Source of the DNA: DATLWN01 sp963764315
GTDB lineage: Bacteria > Pseudomonadota > Zetaproteobacteria > Mariprofundales > Mariprofundaceae
Assembly (NCBI GenBank): GCA_963764315.1
Contig: CAVXSB010000006.1
Location: 124,001 to 188,000, forward strand
Length of the DNA stretch: 64,000 nt
Direction: 5' to 3'
Of the stretch, positions 16,619 through 24,985 are shown in pieces. The position numbers and the translations under genes were made by a program. Below the pieces are notes generated by a model, which was not told where the DNA came from, searched no databases, and worked only from the letters and a program-made list of their open reading frames with translations. Within the stretch, counting starts at the first letter, position 1. Every line of letters begins with the position of its first letter.

Positions 16619-19600
16619 ATGGTCATGTGGAATGGAAACCGGCCCGATGATGCCATCCTGGCAGTGGCGTTGGAGATGGTGGTGGATGGCATCATCGTCT
16701 TCGATCAACAGGGAGATATCGCTTATACCAATGATACCGTCGGACAATACTTGTATTGCCCCGCGCCGGCATGGCAGGTGGCGAATGCCTTCGATCTGGT
16801 GGCGTCTGACGAGGTGGCACGGTTCCGGTCGCTCATCTCGGAAGCGCAGCAGGATGGGTCGGTGCGCACCGGTGGGTTCCGTTTGCGGGACAGCGGTGGC
16901 CATGAATTTCCGGCACAGCTTGCGATCCGCGCGCTGGAGGATGGTCGCCATCTCGCATTGATCCGCGATATCCCCGGGCAGATATGCCGGCGGCGGGGAT
17001 TCCTGAATTGTGATAACCCGCTGCTGCAGTTCATCGAGCACAACCCCGCACCCGTGGCCATGCTTGACCGGAATATGCACTACCTTGTCGTCAGCCGGCA
17101 GTTCGTGACCCAGTATGGGCTGGAAGATCGCGACGTCATCGGCCTAAGCCACTATGCGGTGTTCCCGGAGATTCCCGAGCGCTGGATGGCCATGCACCAG
17201 CGGGGTCTGGCTGGGGAGTCCATACGCTGTGAGGAGGATGGTTTTCTGCGCGCTGATGGCCACGTGGACTGGGTACGTTGGGAGATACGACCCTGGTACG
17301 ATATGAACGGGGAAATCGGCGGGCTCATCATCTATTCGGAGATCATCACCGAGCGCATCGAAAGCGAACGCCGGCTTCTGGAAAGTGAGACAAGCCTGCG
17401 CGCCTTAGTCGAGAAATCTCCGCTGCCGGTGACGGTGACCCGCATTGAGGATGGCAAGGTGTTGTACATCAATGATCGCGCCATAAACCTGTTCGGATTG
17501 TCCGAGCAAGATTTGCCGGTATTGTCTGCAAGCGCTTTTTACTTTAATCCGGACGAACGCCGTGAGATCGCGGAGAAAATCAAGAAAACGGGGCATATTC
17601 AGGACTATGAACTGCGGCTGAAAAAGAGGGACGGGACGCCGATATGGACGATGGTGGCGGTCCAAATTATCAGCTATAGGGGGGAGCAGACATGGCTGGC
17701 GATCCATCAGGACATTACCGAGCGTAAACTCGCTGACGAGTTGTTCGATGAGGCGGAGATCATGGCCAAATTCGGGGTCTACCGCTTCGATATCGCCAAG
17801 GGCACATGGCAGAGCTCCAAAACGATGGATAATATCTTTGGCATTGATGCCGACTATGTGCGCGATGTCGATGGCTGGCTGCGCCTGGTGTACCCGGATG
17901 ATCGTGAAGCCATGCGGGACTACCTCGAGCGACGTGTGTTGACTGGGCGCGCCCCGTTCGATCGGGAGTACCGTATCATCAGGGCCAGCGATGGCGTAGA
18001 GCGTTGGGTACACGGCCAAGGTGACCTGAAATTCGACTCCAATGACCAGCCTTATCTATTATTTGGGTCGATTCAGGATATAACCGAATACCGGCAGGCT
18101 GCGGTCTGGATCGACATGTTCCGCCAGGCGATTGACCAGGCTGGCGAGGCTATCATGATCACCGATAGCCATGGCGACATCGAATATGTCAATTCGGCCT
18201 TTGCCCGCATCACGGGCTATAGCGCGGCCGAGGCGATCGGTCAGAACCCCCGTATGCTGAACAGCGGCAACCAGGACAAGGCCTTCTACCGCAAGATGTG
18301 GGAGACCATCGTCAGCGGTCAGACCTGGCAGGGCCGGGTCGTCGACAAACGCAAGGATGGTAGCTTCTATCCCTGCCTGCTGAGCATCTCGGCCATGCAC
18401 AACGCCGCCGGACAAATCTCTCATTTCATCGGCATCCAGCAGGATCTGCAGGAGTACGAGGAACTCGAGAAGCAATTCTACCAGTCGCAGAAGATGGAGG
18501 CGCTTGGCATCCTCGTCGGCGGCATCGCCCACGATTTCAACAACACGCTGGCCGGCATCACCGGCAACCTCTATCTGGCCCGAAAGGATGCGGCAGCGTC
18601 ACCTCGTTTGTTGGACCGGCTCAAGTCGATGGAGACGCTGGCATTCCGCGCCGCCGGCATGATCCAGCAGCTTCTGGCCTTTTCGCGCAAGGGGGAGGTG
18701 GAGATGCACCCGCTGTCGATTGCGCCGTTCCTGAAGGAGGCGGCCAAGCTGCATCGTATATCACTGCCTGAAAACATTAGCCTGAGGTGTGATATTCGCG
18801 ACGTGGACATGATCGTGCGCGGCGATCCGAATCTGCTGCAGCAGGCGCTGATGAATCTGATCAACAACGCCAGGGATGCCGTGCAGGATGTGCACCAGCC
18901 GCGCATTACCATCACCATGGACCGGTACCAGCCCGACGGCGCGTTTCTGAAAAGGCATCCGGGCGCGGAAGGGTGCGCGTTTGCACATATACGCATCAGC
19001 GACAATGGCGAGGGCATCCAGCCGGAGCATGCCGAGCACATCTTCGAGCCGTTCTTCACCACCAAGGAGCAGGGCAAGGGAACCGGCCTGGGCCTGGCCA
19101 TGGTCTACGGTGCCATGCATACCCATGGTGGCATCATCACGGCGAGCTCATCCACAGGCGAGGGCGCCCACTTCGATCTCTATCTGCCGTTGTTCAAGGC
19201 CACGGTCGGCGCTAGGGCATCGGAGGATGAGGGTGATGCGCAGCGTGGCCACGGGGAGCTGATCCTGCTGGCCGATGATGATCGTGACGTGCTTGCCATG
19301 ACCCGAGAGGTTCTACAGAACCTCGGTTACCGGGTGATCACGGCGTATGACGGTCTGATGGCGGTGGACATCTATCGCGCGCACCGAGATGAGATCAGGC
19401 TGTTGATCATGGATATGGTGATGCCGAAGCTGGATGGTCCGGGGGCGTATCGCATCATTCGGAAATTCGATCCGGCGGTGAAGGTGCTGCTCACGACCGG
19501 CTACGATATGGGGGCGCTGGAGCAGATGCCGGATATCGGCTGGGATCAGATCTTGACCAAGCCCTATGCCGTCGGTGATCTCGGACAACGCGTGCAATGT

Positions 19601-19633
19601 CAGCTTGCCGATGCCGTGCCCGTACAGGATTAG
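16619..19633 (+). CDS. Five-PAS hybrid histidine kinase with C-terminal receiver
   Basis: 1004 residues, no transmembrane segment seen, so likely a cytoplasmic sensor. Five PAS-like modules occupy about residues 10-115, 137-250, 260-370, 375-492 and 498-612; several end in DITER/DITEY-type motifs. HisKA follows with GGIAHDFNN (phosphoacceptor His638), then HATPase with NLINNARDAV, ISDNGEGI and GKGTGLGLAMVYG. The C-terminal receiver has LLADDDRDV and phosphoacceptor Asp932 in LLIMDMVMP. It starts 110 bp after pat and points away from it; its 3' end overlaps the convergent transglycosylase gene by a few bases. The ligand is unknown; a role in controlling the adjacent hydrogenase is possible but unproven. 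Confidence 0.93.
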   Translation: MVMWNGNRPDDAILAVALEMVVDGIIVFDQQGDIAYTNDTVGQYLYCPAPAWQVANAFDLVASDEVARFRSLISEAQQDGSVRTGGFRLRDSGGHEFPAQLAIRALEDGRHLALIRDIPGQICRRRGFLNCDNPLLQFIEHNPAPVAMLDRNMHYLVVSRQFVTQYGLEDRDVIGLSHYAVFPEIPERWMAMHQRGLAGESIRCEEDGFLRADGHVDWVRWEIRPWYDMNGEIGGLIIYSEIITERIESERRLLESETSLRALVEKSPLPVTVTRIEDGKVLYINDRAINLFGLSEQDLPVLSASAFYFNPDERREIAEKIKKTGHIQDYELRLKKRDGTPIWTMVAVQIISYRGEQTWLAIHQDITERKLADELFDEAEIMAKFGVYRFDIAKGTWQSSKTMDNIFGIDADYVRDVDGWLRLVYPDDREAMRDYLERRVLTGRAPFDREYRIIRASDGVERWVHGQGDLKFDSNDQPYLLFGSIQDITEYRQAAVWIDMFRQAIDQAGEAIMITDSHGDIEYVNSAFARITGYSAAEAIGQNPRMLNSGNQDKAFYRKMWETIVSGQTWQGRVVDKRKDGSFYPCLLSISAMHNAAGQISHFIGIQQDLQEYEELEKQFYQSQKMEALGILVGGIAHDFNNTLAGITGNLYLARKDAAASPRLLDRLKSMETLAFRAAGMIQQLLAFSRKGEVEMHPLSIAPFLKEAAKLHRISLPENISLRCDIRDVDMIVRGDPNLLQQALMNLINNARDAVQDVHQPRITITMDRYQPDGAFLKRHPGAEGCAFAHIRISDNGEGIQPEHAEHIFEPFFTTKEQGKGTGLGLAMVYGAMHTHGGIITASSSTGEGAHFDLYLPLFKATVGARASEDEGDAQRGHGELILLADDDRDVLAMTREVLQNLGYRVITAYDGLMAVDIYRAHRDEIRLLIMDMVMPKLDGPGAYRIIRKFDPAVKVLLTTGYDMGALEQMPDIGWDQILTKPYAVGDLGQRVQCQLADAVPVQD

Positions 19634-20349
19634 GCGAGCCGATCCCCTCCGTTTGGCTGCCACCGTTGCATGATGCTGGCAACATAATGCCGGGTTTCCT
19701 CGGGCATCTTGTCCGGCCGGTGCTCCAGGTTGCCCATGCCCCAGTTGTAGGCGGCAAGCGCCAGCTTCACATCGCCGTGGTAACGCTTGATCAGCCCTGC
19801 CAGATAGCGGCTGCCGCCGTCGATGTTCTGAGCCGGGTCGAAGGCATTGGTGACATTTAGATCTCGCGCGGTGTCCGGCATCAGCTGCATCAGCCCCTGG
19901 GCTCCGGCCGGGGAGACCGCCTGCGGATCAAAACTGCTTTCCTGCGCGATGACGGATGAAATCAGCGAGGGGTCGAGCCGGTAGCGCGATGCCGCCTGTT
20001 GAATCAGGCCGGTGATCGGTGTCTGCGTGGCCTTGGCCGCGGGCTTAACCTGGGCGGTAGTGGTTTGGGGAACCGGCGAGGGAGCTGCCGGGGTGGTACC
20101 GGTCATCCAGTCCATGGTGGTGGCCGGCGTACCGTCCGCGGGCGGGTTGGCGGCTAGCGCCAGCCATTTGACGAACGCCGTCGAAAGTGGCCCGGTCATA
20201 TCGCTTGCGGCGGAGGTGTCGGTATTCAGCCGGTTGGCGAAGACGCTGGCGAAAGAGGACTCGCCCGAAGGCATGGAGGGGCCGCGTTGGAAGGTGGATG
20301 GCCCCTGGTGACCGTCGACGGGCAGGCGTTGGTCGATCTTCCAGTACAT
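19630..20349 (-). CDS. Lytic transglycosylase (SLT domain), no clear signal peptide
   Basis: About 239 residues. The C-terminal 120 residues are a family 1 SLT/goose-lysozyme-like domain: VIAQESSFDPQAVSP with the catalytic Glu, AGAQGLMQLMP, and LALAAYNWGMGNL. The N-terminal 115 residues are low-complexity, rich in Pro, Thr and Ala. No hydrophobic signal peptide is visible, unusual for a peptidoglycan-cleaving enzyme; export through a flagellar-type apparatus or a missed start would explain it. Possible starts are TTG 20355, ATG 20349 and an ATG about 27 codons downstream; none has a good ribosome site. Confidence 0.85.
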   Translation of the reverse strand: MYWKIDQRLPVDGHQGPSTFQRGPSMPSGESSFASVFANRLNTDTSAASDMTGPLSTAFVKWLALAANPPADGTPATTMDWMTGTTPAAPSPVPQTTTAQVKPAAKATQTPITGLIQQAASRYRLDPSLISSVIAQESSFDPQAVSPAGAQGLMQLMPDTARDLNVTNAFDPAQNIDGGSRYLAGLIKRYHGDVKLALAAYNWGMGNLEHRPDKMPEETRHYVASIMQRWQPNGGDRLA

Positions 20350-20398
20350 GGGCAAAGGAAAAGCAAGGCAGGGGCCAAGGGGGCGCCTTAGCCCCCGC

Positions 20399-20884
20399 TC
20401 AGCCGTGATGTTGCATCATGCCGGCCCTGCCCGGCTTCTCCATTTCCGAGGGGAAATTTGCCGCTTTCATGGCTGGATTCGTCGTGGATTGGCGCATCAG
20501 TTGGGCCGCCATGCCGATACTGGTGTCGACCTCCAGCCGGCTGTCCGTCAGGTAGAAGAGGCCCCGGCAGCCACCCATGTCGCGTGCCAGTTTCTTCAGG
20601 TAAGCGTCCCCGCCGTTTCGGGCGATGGCATAGGTGCTGATGGATGGCCAGTGCCGCTTGCAATAGGTCATTACGGCCAGCCCTCCCAGGTGGCTGTTCT
20701 CAATGTCGGTGACCACCGTGTCGAGGCCGCCGTTCAGGATTAGGGCATAGGCCTGTCTGTCGTGGTGTACGACATCCATTTGCCAGTTCTTCTTCTTCAA
20801 CAACGTCGAAAGCTGATATCCGAGGCACAGGTTCTCGACCAGAATCAATCCCCGCCTTGCCACGGGTTTGCGTACGCTATTCAT
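20399..20884 (-). CDS. Degenerate receiver-like protein
   Basis: 161 residues from ATG 20884 (172 from ATG 20917; neither has a strong ribosome site). The first 110 residues follow the response-regulator fold: LILVEN as beta-1, VVTDIEN with an Asp where the phosphoacceptor sits, and STYAIAR for beta-4. The paired acidic residues after beta-1 are reduced to Glu-Asn and no conserved Lys is seen in beta-5. It probably does not follow the usual phosphorylation switch. The tail is unstructured. It sits between two sensor-kinase genes. I do not recognise a named family. Confidence 0.65.
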   Translation of the reverse strand: MNSVRKPVARRGLILVENLCLGYQLSTLLKKKNWQMDVVHHDRQAYALILNGGLDTVVTDIENSHLGGLAVMTYCKRHWPSISTYAIARNGGDAYLKKLARDMGGCRGLFYLTDSRLEVDTSIGMAAQLMRQSTTNPAMKAANFPSEMEKPGRAGMMQHHG

Positions 20885-20917
20885 CGCGGCAAGCCTGGGG
20901 TCGCCCGGGACGGGCAT

Positions 20918-21185
20918 GGGATATCGTGTTGCGCATGATCAAGGTTCGTCAACGGTATCTCCCCAGCGGTCGCAAGTTATCGTCGGCGTCAGGCACGAGC
21001 GCTGAATAGAAATGTGGACGCGTTTTCCATGGGGATAAATTCGTGTCGCTGCGTACGTAGATTCACTTATTCCGGTTTGCACAAGCTATAGTCGATAATA
21101 AATGGATAGACTGAGGGATGGAGCCATTCCCACCTGTGCCGTATTGCGCCGGTAATTGAGGGATCGTTGCAGTGCGCCGGAAATG
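20918..21185. other. Intergenic region before the FixL-like kinase
   Basis: About 270 bp without a supported gene. It must hold the divergent promoters of the degenerate receiver (minus) and the kinase (plus). TATAGT at 21087 and GATAAT at 21094 look like -10 elements, but neither has a -35 element at normal spacing. No repeat, RNA gene or clear hairpin was seen. Confidence 0.5.
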
Positions 21186-21196
21186 AGGGAGCGATG

Positions 21197-23089
21197 ATGG
21201 AAAAATCCAAAACGGACGGGCACCATCGAGAATATATTCCTCGCGCGGCGCTTTCCGCTTCGAATCCGGTCATGATGCGCTGCATTGAGCGCTACGAGTA
21301 TGGGCCGCTCGCATGCCTGGATCTCGGGGCTGGGGGCATCATCCTGCAGGCCAATCCATCCGCGGCGCGGATGCTCGGCGCCGAGTCCGAGGCGCTGGTC
21401 GGCCACGCCTTTCGCACATTTATCGCCATCAAGGACCATCTGCGGTTCGCTGCCTTCATCGACGGGGTTATTGCCGGCGATGAACGGGCCGGCTGCGATC
21501 TAACCCTGGTCGGTCAAGCCGGGAGCCCGATGTGCGATGTATATTGTATGGCCAGTACCGACGCCATGCGCTCGACCTGCTATCTGATGATCATGGAGGC
21601 CGAAGCCATCCGGCACGACCCTGTGTTGCCTCAGGCCGGCCCCGGGCAATGTGCGCTCTGGACCATACGTGATCTGTACTATCGTACCGACGCGGACGGG
21701 CGGATACAGGAGATATCCCCCTCCTGCCTGTCCCTGACCGGTTATGCGCAGCACGAATTGCTCGGCCGCAATGTCGGTGCATTCTATTCCGACCCGGGAC
21801 AGCGACAGGCGCTGCTCGAGGCTTTGCAGCGGGACGGGCATGTCGATGATTTCGAGATCAGCCTCCAGCGCAAGGACGGCCTAACCCGGATCGCGTCCGT
21901 CACCAGCCGCATGATGTTGGATCCACAGCAGAGACCGGTCGGCGTCGAAGGGATTCTGCGCGACATTACCGAACGCAAACTCGCCGAGCAGGAGGTACGC
22001 CGCAACCTAGAGAGTCTGTCCGAGGTCCAGCGCATCGCATCGTTGGGCGATTGCGAGCTCGATCTGGCGACGAACAGCCTGAGCTGGTCGGATGAGACCT
22101 ACCGCATCTTCGAGACCTCTTACCACCAATTCGGCGCCACTTACGAGGCCTTCCTGGCCAGCGTCCATCCCGACGACCGCGAATGGGTGGACAATGCTTA
22201 TGTCATGGCTATCCAGAAGTGCGCGCCCATCGATATCGTGCATCGCCTGCTGTTTGACGACGGCCGGATCAAGTACGTGAGCGCGAAGGGAAAGGTTATC
22301 GCGGATGCATCGGGCAGGCCCGTGAGGATGCGCTGTACAGTCCAGGACATTACGGAGCAGAAAAGGAAGGAGATAGATGCCCTAGAATATTGGCGCAAGC
22401 GCGACCAGTTGCAGCACGAGCAAATCGCCGTGCAGACCGCTGTGGCTCTCGCCCACGATCTGAATCAGCCCTTGCTGGCGATCTCTGCCTATTGCGAGGC
22501 GTCACTGAAGATGCTCGAGAATGCGCCCATCGATCGTCAACGGATTGCCGACGCCCTTTCGGCCAGCGTGCAGCAGGCCATGCGCGCGGGAGAGACGATT
22601 CGCGATATGCTGGCCTTCCTAAGCCGGCGGGATGCGCCGATCGAGGCGCTCGATATCGGCCAACATATCCACGAGTCGGTGGCGCTGTTCGAGTGCGATC
22701 ACGAGATGCCCATCCATGTCCGCATCGAGCTGCCGGAGCATATGCCCCGGGTGCGGGCCAACGACTTGCAGTTGCACAAGGCCTTGGTCTGCCTGATCCA
22801 GAATGCCGCCGAGGCGATGGCGCAGGCCGATGGGCGCCGAGCTGCTCTGGAGATTCAGGCGCGCCATCTGAAGGACGAGGGCATGGTGGAGGTGGCGGTC
22901 CGGGACAACGGTCCCGGCCTGGACAAGGCCCTGGCCGAAGCCATCTTCGAGCCATTCTTCAGCACCAAGGTGGACGGCCTAGGCATGGGGCTGACGATCA
23001 GTCGTGCCATGATCGAATCCCAGGGTGGCAGGCTTTGGGCGGATCCAGCGGCCAAGGGGGGGCTCGCCTCTGCTTCACCCTGCCCGTAG
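21197..23089 (+). CDS. FixL-like PAS histidine kinase with shifted C-terminus
   Basis: 630 residues as read. Three PAS-like modules (about 27-135, 155-265, 275-395), then a HisKA of the FixL/HWE-like AHDLNQPL type (His420), then HATPase with LIQNAAEAM, VRDNGPGLD, FEPFFSTK and GLGMGLTI. GAGGGAG is well spaced for ATG 21197 (ATG 21194 precedes it). The last 11 residues, after AAKGG, read LASASPCP and lack the usual final strand. One extra G in the G7 run at 23056-23062 would give GGARLCFTLPVVR, a canonical kinase end, and a stop at 23097 overlapping the regulator ATG. No transmembrane segments are apparent. Confidence 0.9.
   Translation: MEKSKTDGHHREYIPRAALSASNPVMMRCIERYEYGPLACLDLGAGGIILQANPSAARMLGAESEALVGHAFRTFIAIKDHLRFAAFIDGVIAGDERAGCDLTLVGQAGSPMCDVYCMASTDAMRSTCYLMIMEAEAIRHDPVLPQAGPGQCALWTIRDLYYRTDADGRIQEISPSCLSLTGYAQHELLGRNVGAFYSDPGQRQALLEALQRDGHVDDFEISLQRKDGLTRIASVTSRMMLDPQQRPVGVEGILRDITERKLAEQEVRRNLESLSEVQRIASLGDCELDLATNSLSWSDETYRIFETSYHQFGATYEAFLASVHPDDREWVDNAYVMAIQKCAPIDIVHRLLFDDGRIKYVSAKGKVIADASGRPVRMRCTVQDITEQKRKEIDALEYWRKRDQLQHEQIAVQTAVALAHDLNQPLLAISAYCEASLKMLENAPIDRQRIADALSASVQQAMRAGETIRDMLAFLSRRDAPIEALDIGQHIHESVALFECDHEMPIHVRIELPEHMPRVRANDLQLHKALVCLIQNAAEAMAQADGRRAALEIQARHLKDEGMVEVAVRDNGPGLDKALAEAIFEPFFSTKVDGLGMGLTISRAMIESQGGRLWADPAAKGGLASASPCP
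23056..23062 (+). other. G7 homopolymer at a kinase frameshift
   Basis: A run of seven G in the 3' end of the kinase gene. The annotated frame ends in a non-family tail at 23089; the frame reached with one more G encodes the family C-terminus and ends at 23097 in an ATGA overlap with the response regulator. It could be a sequencing error, a slippage-prone contingency tract or a true mutation. Confidence 0.7.
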
Positions 23090-23093
23090 TGCG

Positions 23094-23687
23094 ATGAGCG
23101 GCAGTCCTACCGTCTATATCGTCGATGACGACAAGGTAGTGCGCCATGCCCTGGCATTGTTGATCGAAACCGCCGGATACACGGTGCAGGCCTTCGGCAG
23201 CGGTGAGTCCTTCCTCGAGGCCAGCAACGCCGATTGGCGGGGGTGCCTGATCCTCGATGTGCGCATGCCCGGCATGGACGGGCCGACGTTGCATCAGGTG
23301 ATGCGGGAGCACGGCATCAAGCTGCCCGTTATCTTCCTCACCGCCCACGGCAACATCCCGCTGACCGTGCGCGCGATCAAGGCGGGGGCCATGGACTTTC
23401 TGACCAAGCCGGTGGAGGCGAAGGTGCTGCTGGAACGTATCGGCGCGGCGATGAACCTCAATTCGCACTTTGTCGAGGCCCAGGAACGCCTTTCCAGCCT
23501 CACCGAGCGCGAGCAGGAGGTTATGCAGTTGGCGGTGGCGGGGAAATCGAACAAGGAGATTGCCCGCGAACTCGACATCAGTCCGCGCACCGTGGAGATT
23601 CATCGCTCCCGCGTCATGCACAAGACGAATGCGTCCAGCCTGTTGGAGCTGGCGGACTACATCAAGGAAATCGAGCGCTGGAACTGA
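23094..23687 (+). CDS. FixJ/NarL-type response regulator
   Basis: 197 residues. Receiver domain with the acidic triad VDDD (11-13), phosphoacceptor Asp55 in LILDVRMPGMDG, Thr83 and Lys105 (FLTKPVE). A LuxR-type HTH follows (LTEREQEVMQLAVAGKSNKEIARELDISPRTVEIHRSRV split around residue 150), the FixJ arrangement. It lies directly downstream of the PAS kinase and is almost surely its partner. The open frame extends upstream into the kinase, but ATG 23094 gives the family N-terminus MSGSPTVYIVDDD. FixJ proteins activate transcription; the targets here are unknown. Confidence 0.94.
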   Translation: MSGSPTVYIVDDDKVVRHALALLIETAGYTVQAFGSGESFLEASNADWRGCLILDVRMPGMDGPTLHQVMREHGIKLPVIFLTAHGNIPLTVRAIKAGAMDFLTKPVEAKVLLERIGAAMNLNSHFVEAQERLSSLTEREQEVMQLAVAGKSNKEIARELDISPRTVEIHRSRVMHKTNASSLLELADYIKEIERWN

Positions 23688-23786
23688 CGTGTCCCATGCT
23701 CGGGTCAGACAGGCCTTCAGGACGTATGCATCGATGCAACCGTGACCGATGGCTTCATCAGGGCCCAATTCCGTCGGGAGGCCAGT

Positions 23787-24149
23787 ATGGACGCGGGCGA
23801 GCTGCTGTTTGTCTACGGCACATTGCGCCGCGGCGGCAGCCATCATCGCTTGCTGGGTGACGCCGAGCTACTCGGCGCTTGGGTCAGCAGACCGCATTAC
23901 CGCATGCTGGATATGGGGCCGTATCCGGCGCTGGTGATGGGGGATGAAGCGGTGGCCGGCGAGGTGTACCGCATCGATAGCGACATGCTGCCGTCGCTCG
24001 ACGCCTATGAGGGCTGTCCCGGCGACTATTGTCGCGAGCGCGCCGACACCCCGTTTGGCGTGGCCTGGGTCTACCTGTGGGATCGGCCGTTGCCGGCGGT
24101 GTCGGTCGTCCGCGGCGGCGACTGGCTGAAGCACCTGGCCCGGCGTTAG
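23787..24149 (+). CDS. Gamma-glutamylcyclotransferase-like (AIG2/GGCT fold) protein
   Basis: 120 residues. The N-terminal LLFVYGTLRRGGSHH is the substrate-binding signature of the GGCT-like family, and AYEGCPGDY supplies the conserved Glu. Bacterial members may act on gamma-glutamyl compounds or on gamma-glutamylamines; the substrate cannot be told from sequence. ATG 23787 has GGGAGG six bases upstream; a GTG at 23742 is in frame but lacks a site. It stands alone, convergent with the small exported protein gene that follows. Confidence 0.88.
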   Translation: MDAGELLFVYGTLRRGGSHHRLLGDAELLGAWVSRPHYRMLDMGPYPALVMGDEAVAGEVYRIDSDMLPSLDAYEGCPGDYCRERADTPFGVAWVYLWDRPLPAVSVVRGGDWLKHLARR

Positions 24150-24415
24150 TGGACCGGTTGCACGCTGACGCGGCCCTGGGGCGAGACGACGATGCGGTAG
24201 CGCTTGCCGTTCGGACAGGTGGCGACGATGGTGCGCGCACCCTTGGCATCGGTCGACTCGCTGACCTTCGTCACCGTATTTCCACCGCATTCAAAGCCCA
24301 TCAGCTTGATGGTGGTGGCGATGTCCTGGGCGCTGGTGACCTCCGCCCAGGCCTTGGGAGTAAGCGGGGCCATCCCCACGAGGCACAGCCCCAGAATCAA
24401 CAACATTTTCTTCAT
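24146..24415 (-). CDS. Small exported protein of unknown function
   Basis: 89 residues. A Sec signal peptide is clear: MKKMLLILGLCL, then a hydrophobic core and PKAWA before the likely cut near residue 25. The mature part is about 65 residues with two cysteines (FECGG and ATCPNG) that could form a disulfide, and a C-terminal beta-rich RYRIVVSPQGRVSVQP. GGAGG lies seven bases before the ATG. The start overlaps the stop of the upstream gene (ATGA), so the two are coupled. No known family recognised. Confidence 0.75.
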   Translation of the reverse strand: MKKMLLILGLCLVGMAPLTPKAWAEVTSAQDIATTIKLMGFECGGNTVTKVSESTDAKGARTIVATCPNGKRYRIVVSPQGRVSVQPVH

Positions 24416-24906
24416 GCGTTTACCTCCATCAGGTGTTTCCAAAGGTTGGCGCGCGCGCACTGTATATCCTCGGCCAGCTTTGGATCCTCGTCGAGCAGCG
24501 TCAGCACCTTCAGCAACAGGCCATTGAAATGGGCCTTGATCCGCGCAAGCTGTTTTTCCGTGCCCTTCGCCTTCTTGTAGCGCTTGACCTCGCCGATCAG
24601 GTCGTTGACGTTCGAGCGCAGCACCAGCTTGGTCAACACGCCGATGGCCTGGGTCTGTTTAAGGCGTTCGATCAGCGCGTTCATGTCGAGTTGGGGAGCC
24701 GCCGCCTTGCCTTCGGGTGGGGCTTTGGCCGTTTTCGCTGTCCCGGCCTCTGCTGCCATCGCCTGCTTCGTGCTTTCGGCATGGGTGCTTGCTGCTGGCT
24801 GGACGGTACCGGCCTTGGCGCTGGCGCAGCACTGGCCGCTGCCGACGGCCAGCACCAGGGTAATGGCCATCATGAGGAGGATTCGTAGGGGTGTGCGCAA
24901 TATCAT
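24412..24906 (-). CDS. Exported protein of unknown function, helical C-terminus
   Basis: 164 residues. The N-terminal 24 residues are hydrophobic (MILRTPLRILLMMAITLVLA), followed by GSGQCC, which may be a lipobox-like cut or an ordinary signal peptide site. Residues 30-70 are Ala/Lys/Thr-rich linker. The rest looks alpha-helical and charged (LIERLKQTQ, EVKRYKKAKGTEKQLARIKAHF). It is translationally coupled to the next small exported protein. Function unknown; both may act together in the periplasm. Confidence 0.72.
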   Translation of the reverse strand: MILRTPLRILLMMAITLVLAVGSGQCCASAKAGTVQPAASTHAESTKQAMAAEAGTAKTAKAPPEGKAAAPQLDMNALIERLKQTQAIGVLTKLVLRSNVNDLIGEVKRYKKAKGTEKQLARIKAHFNGLLLKVLTLLDEDPKLAEDIQCARANLWKHLMEVNA

Positions 24907-24985
24907 TCTGCCTGCATCCTAGATGAATCGAGGCCTTCCGGCAGCCCGGGTGGCAATGCTCCCCATGCTTGCTAGAGTCATACGT

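Noticed and set aside
21077..21099. TTGCAC with GATAAT or TATAGT as promoter of the FixL-like kinase
   Set aside because: Spacers are 11 and 4 bases, far from the 16-18 needed.
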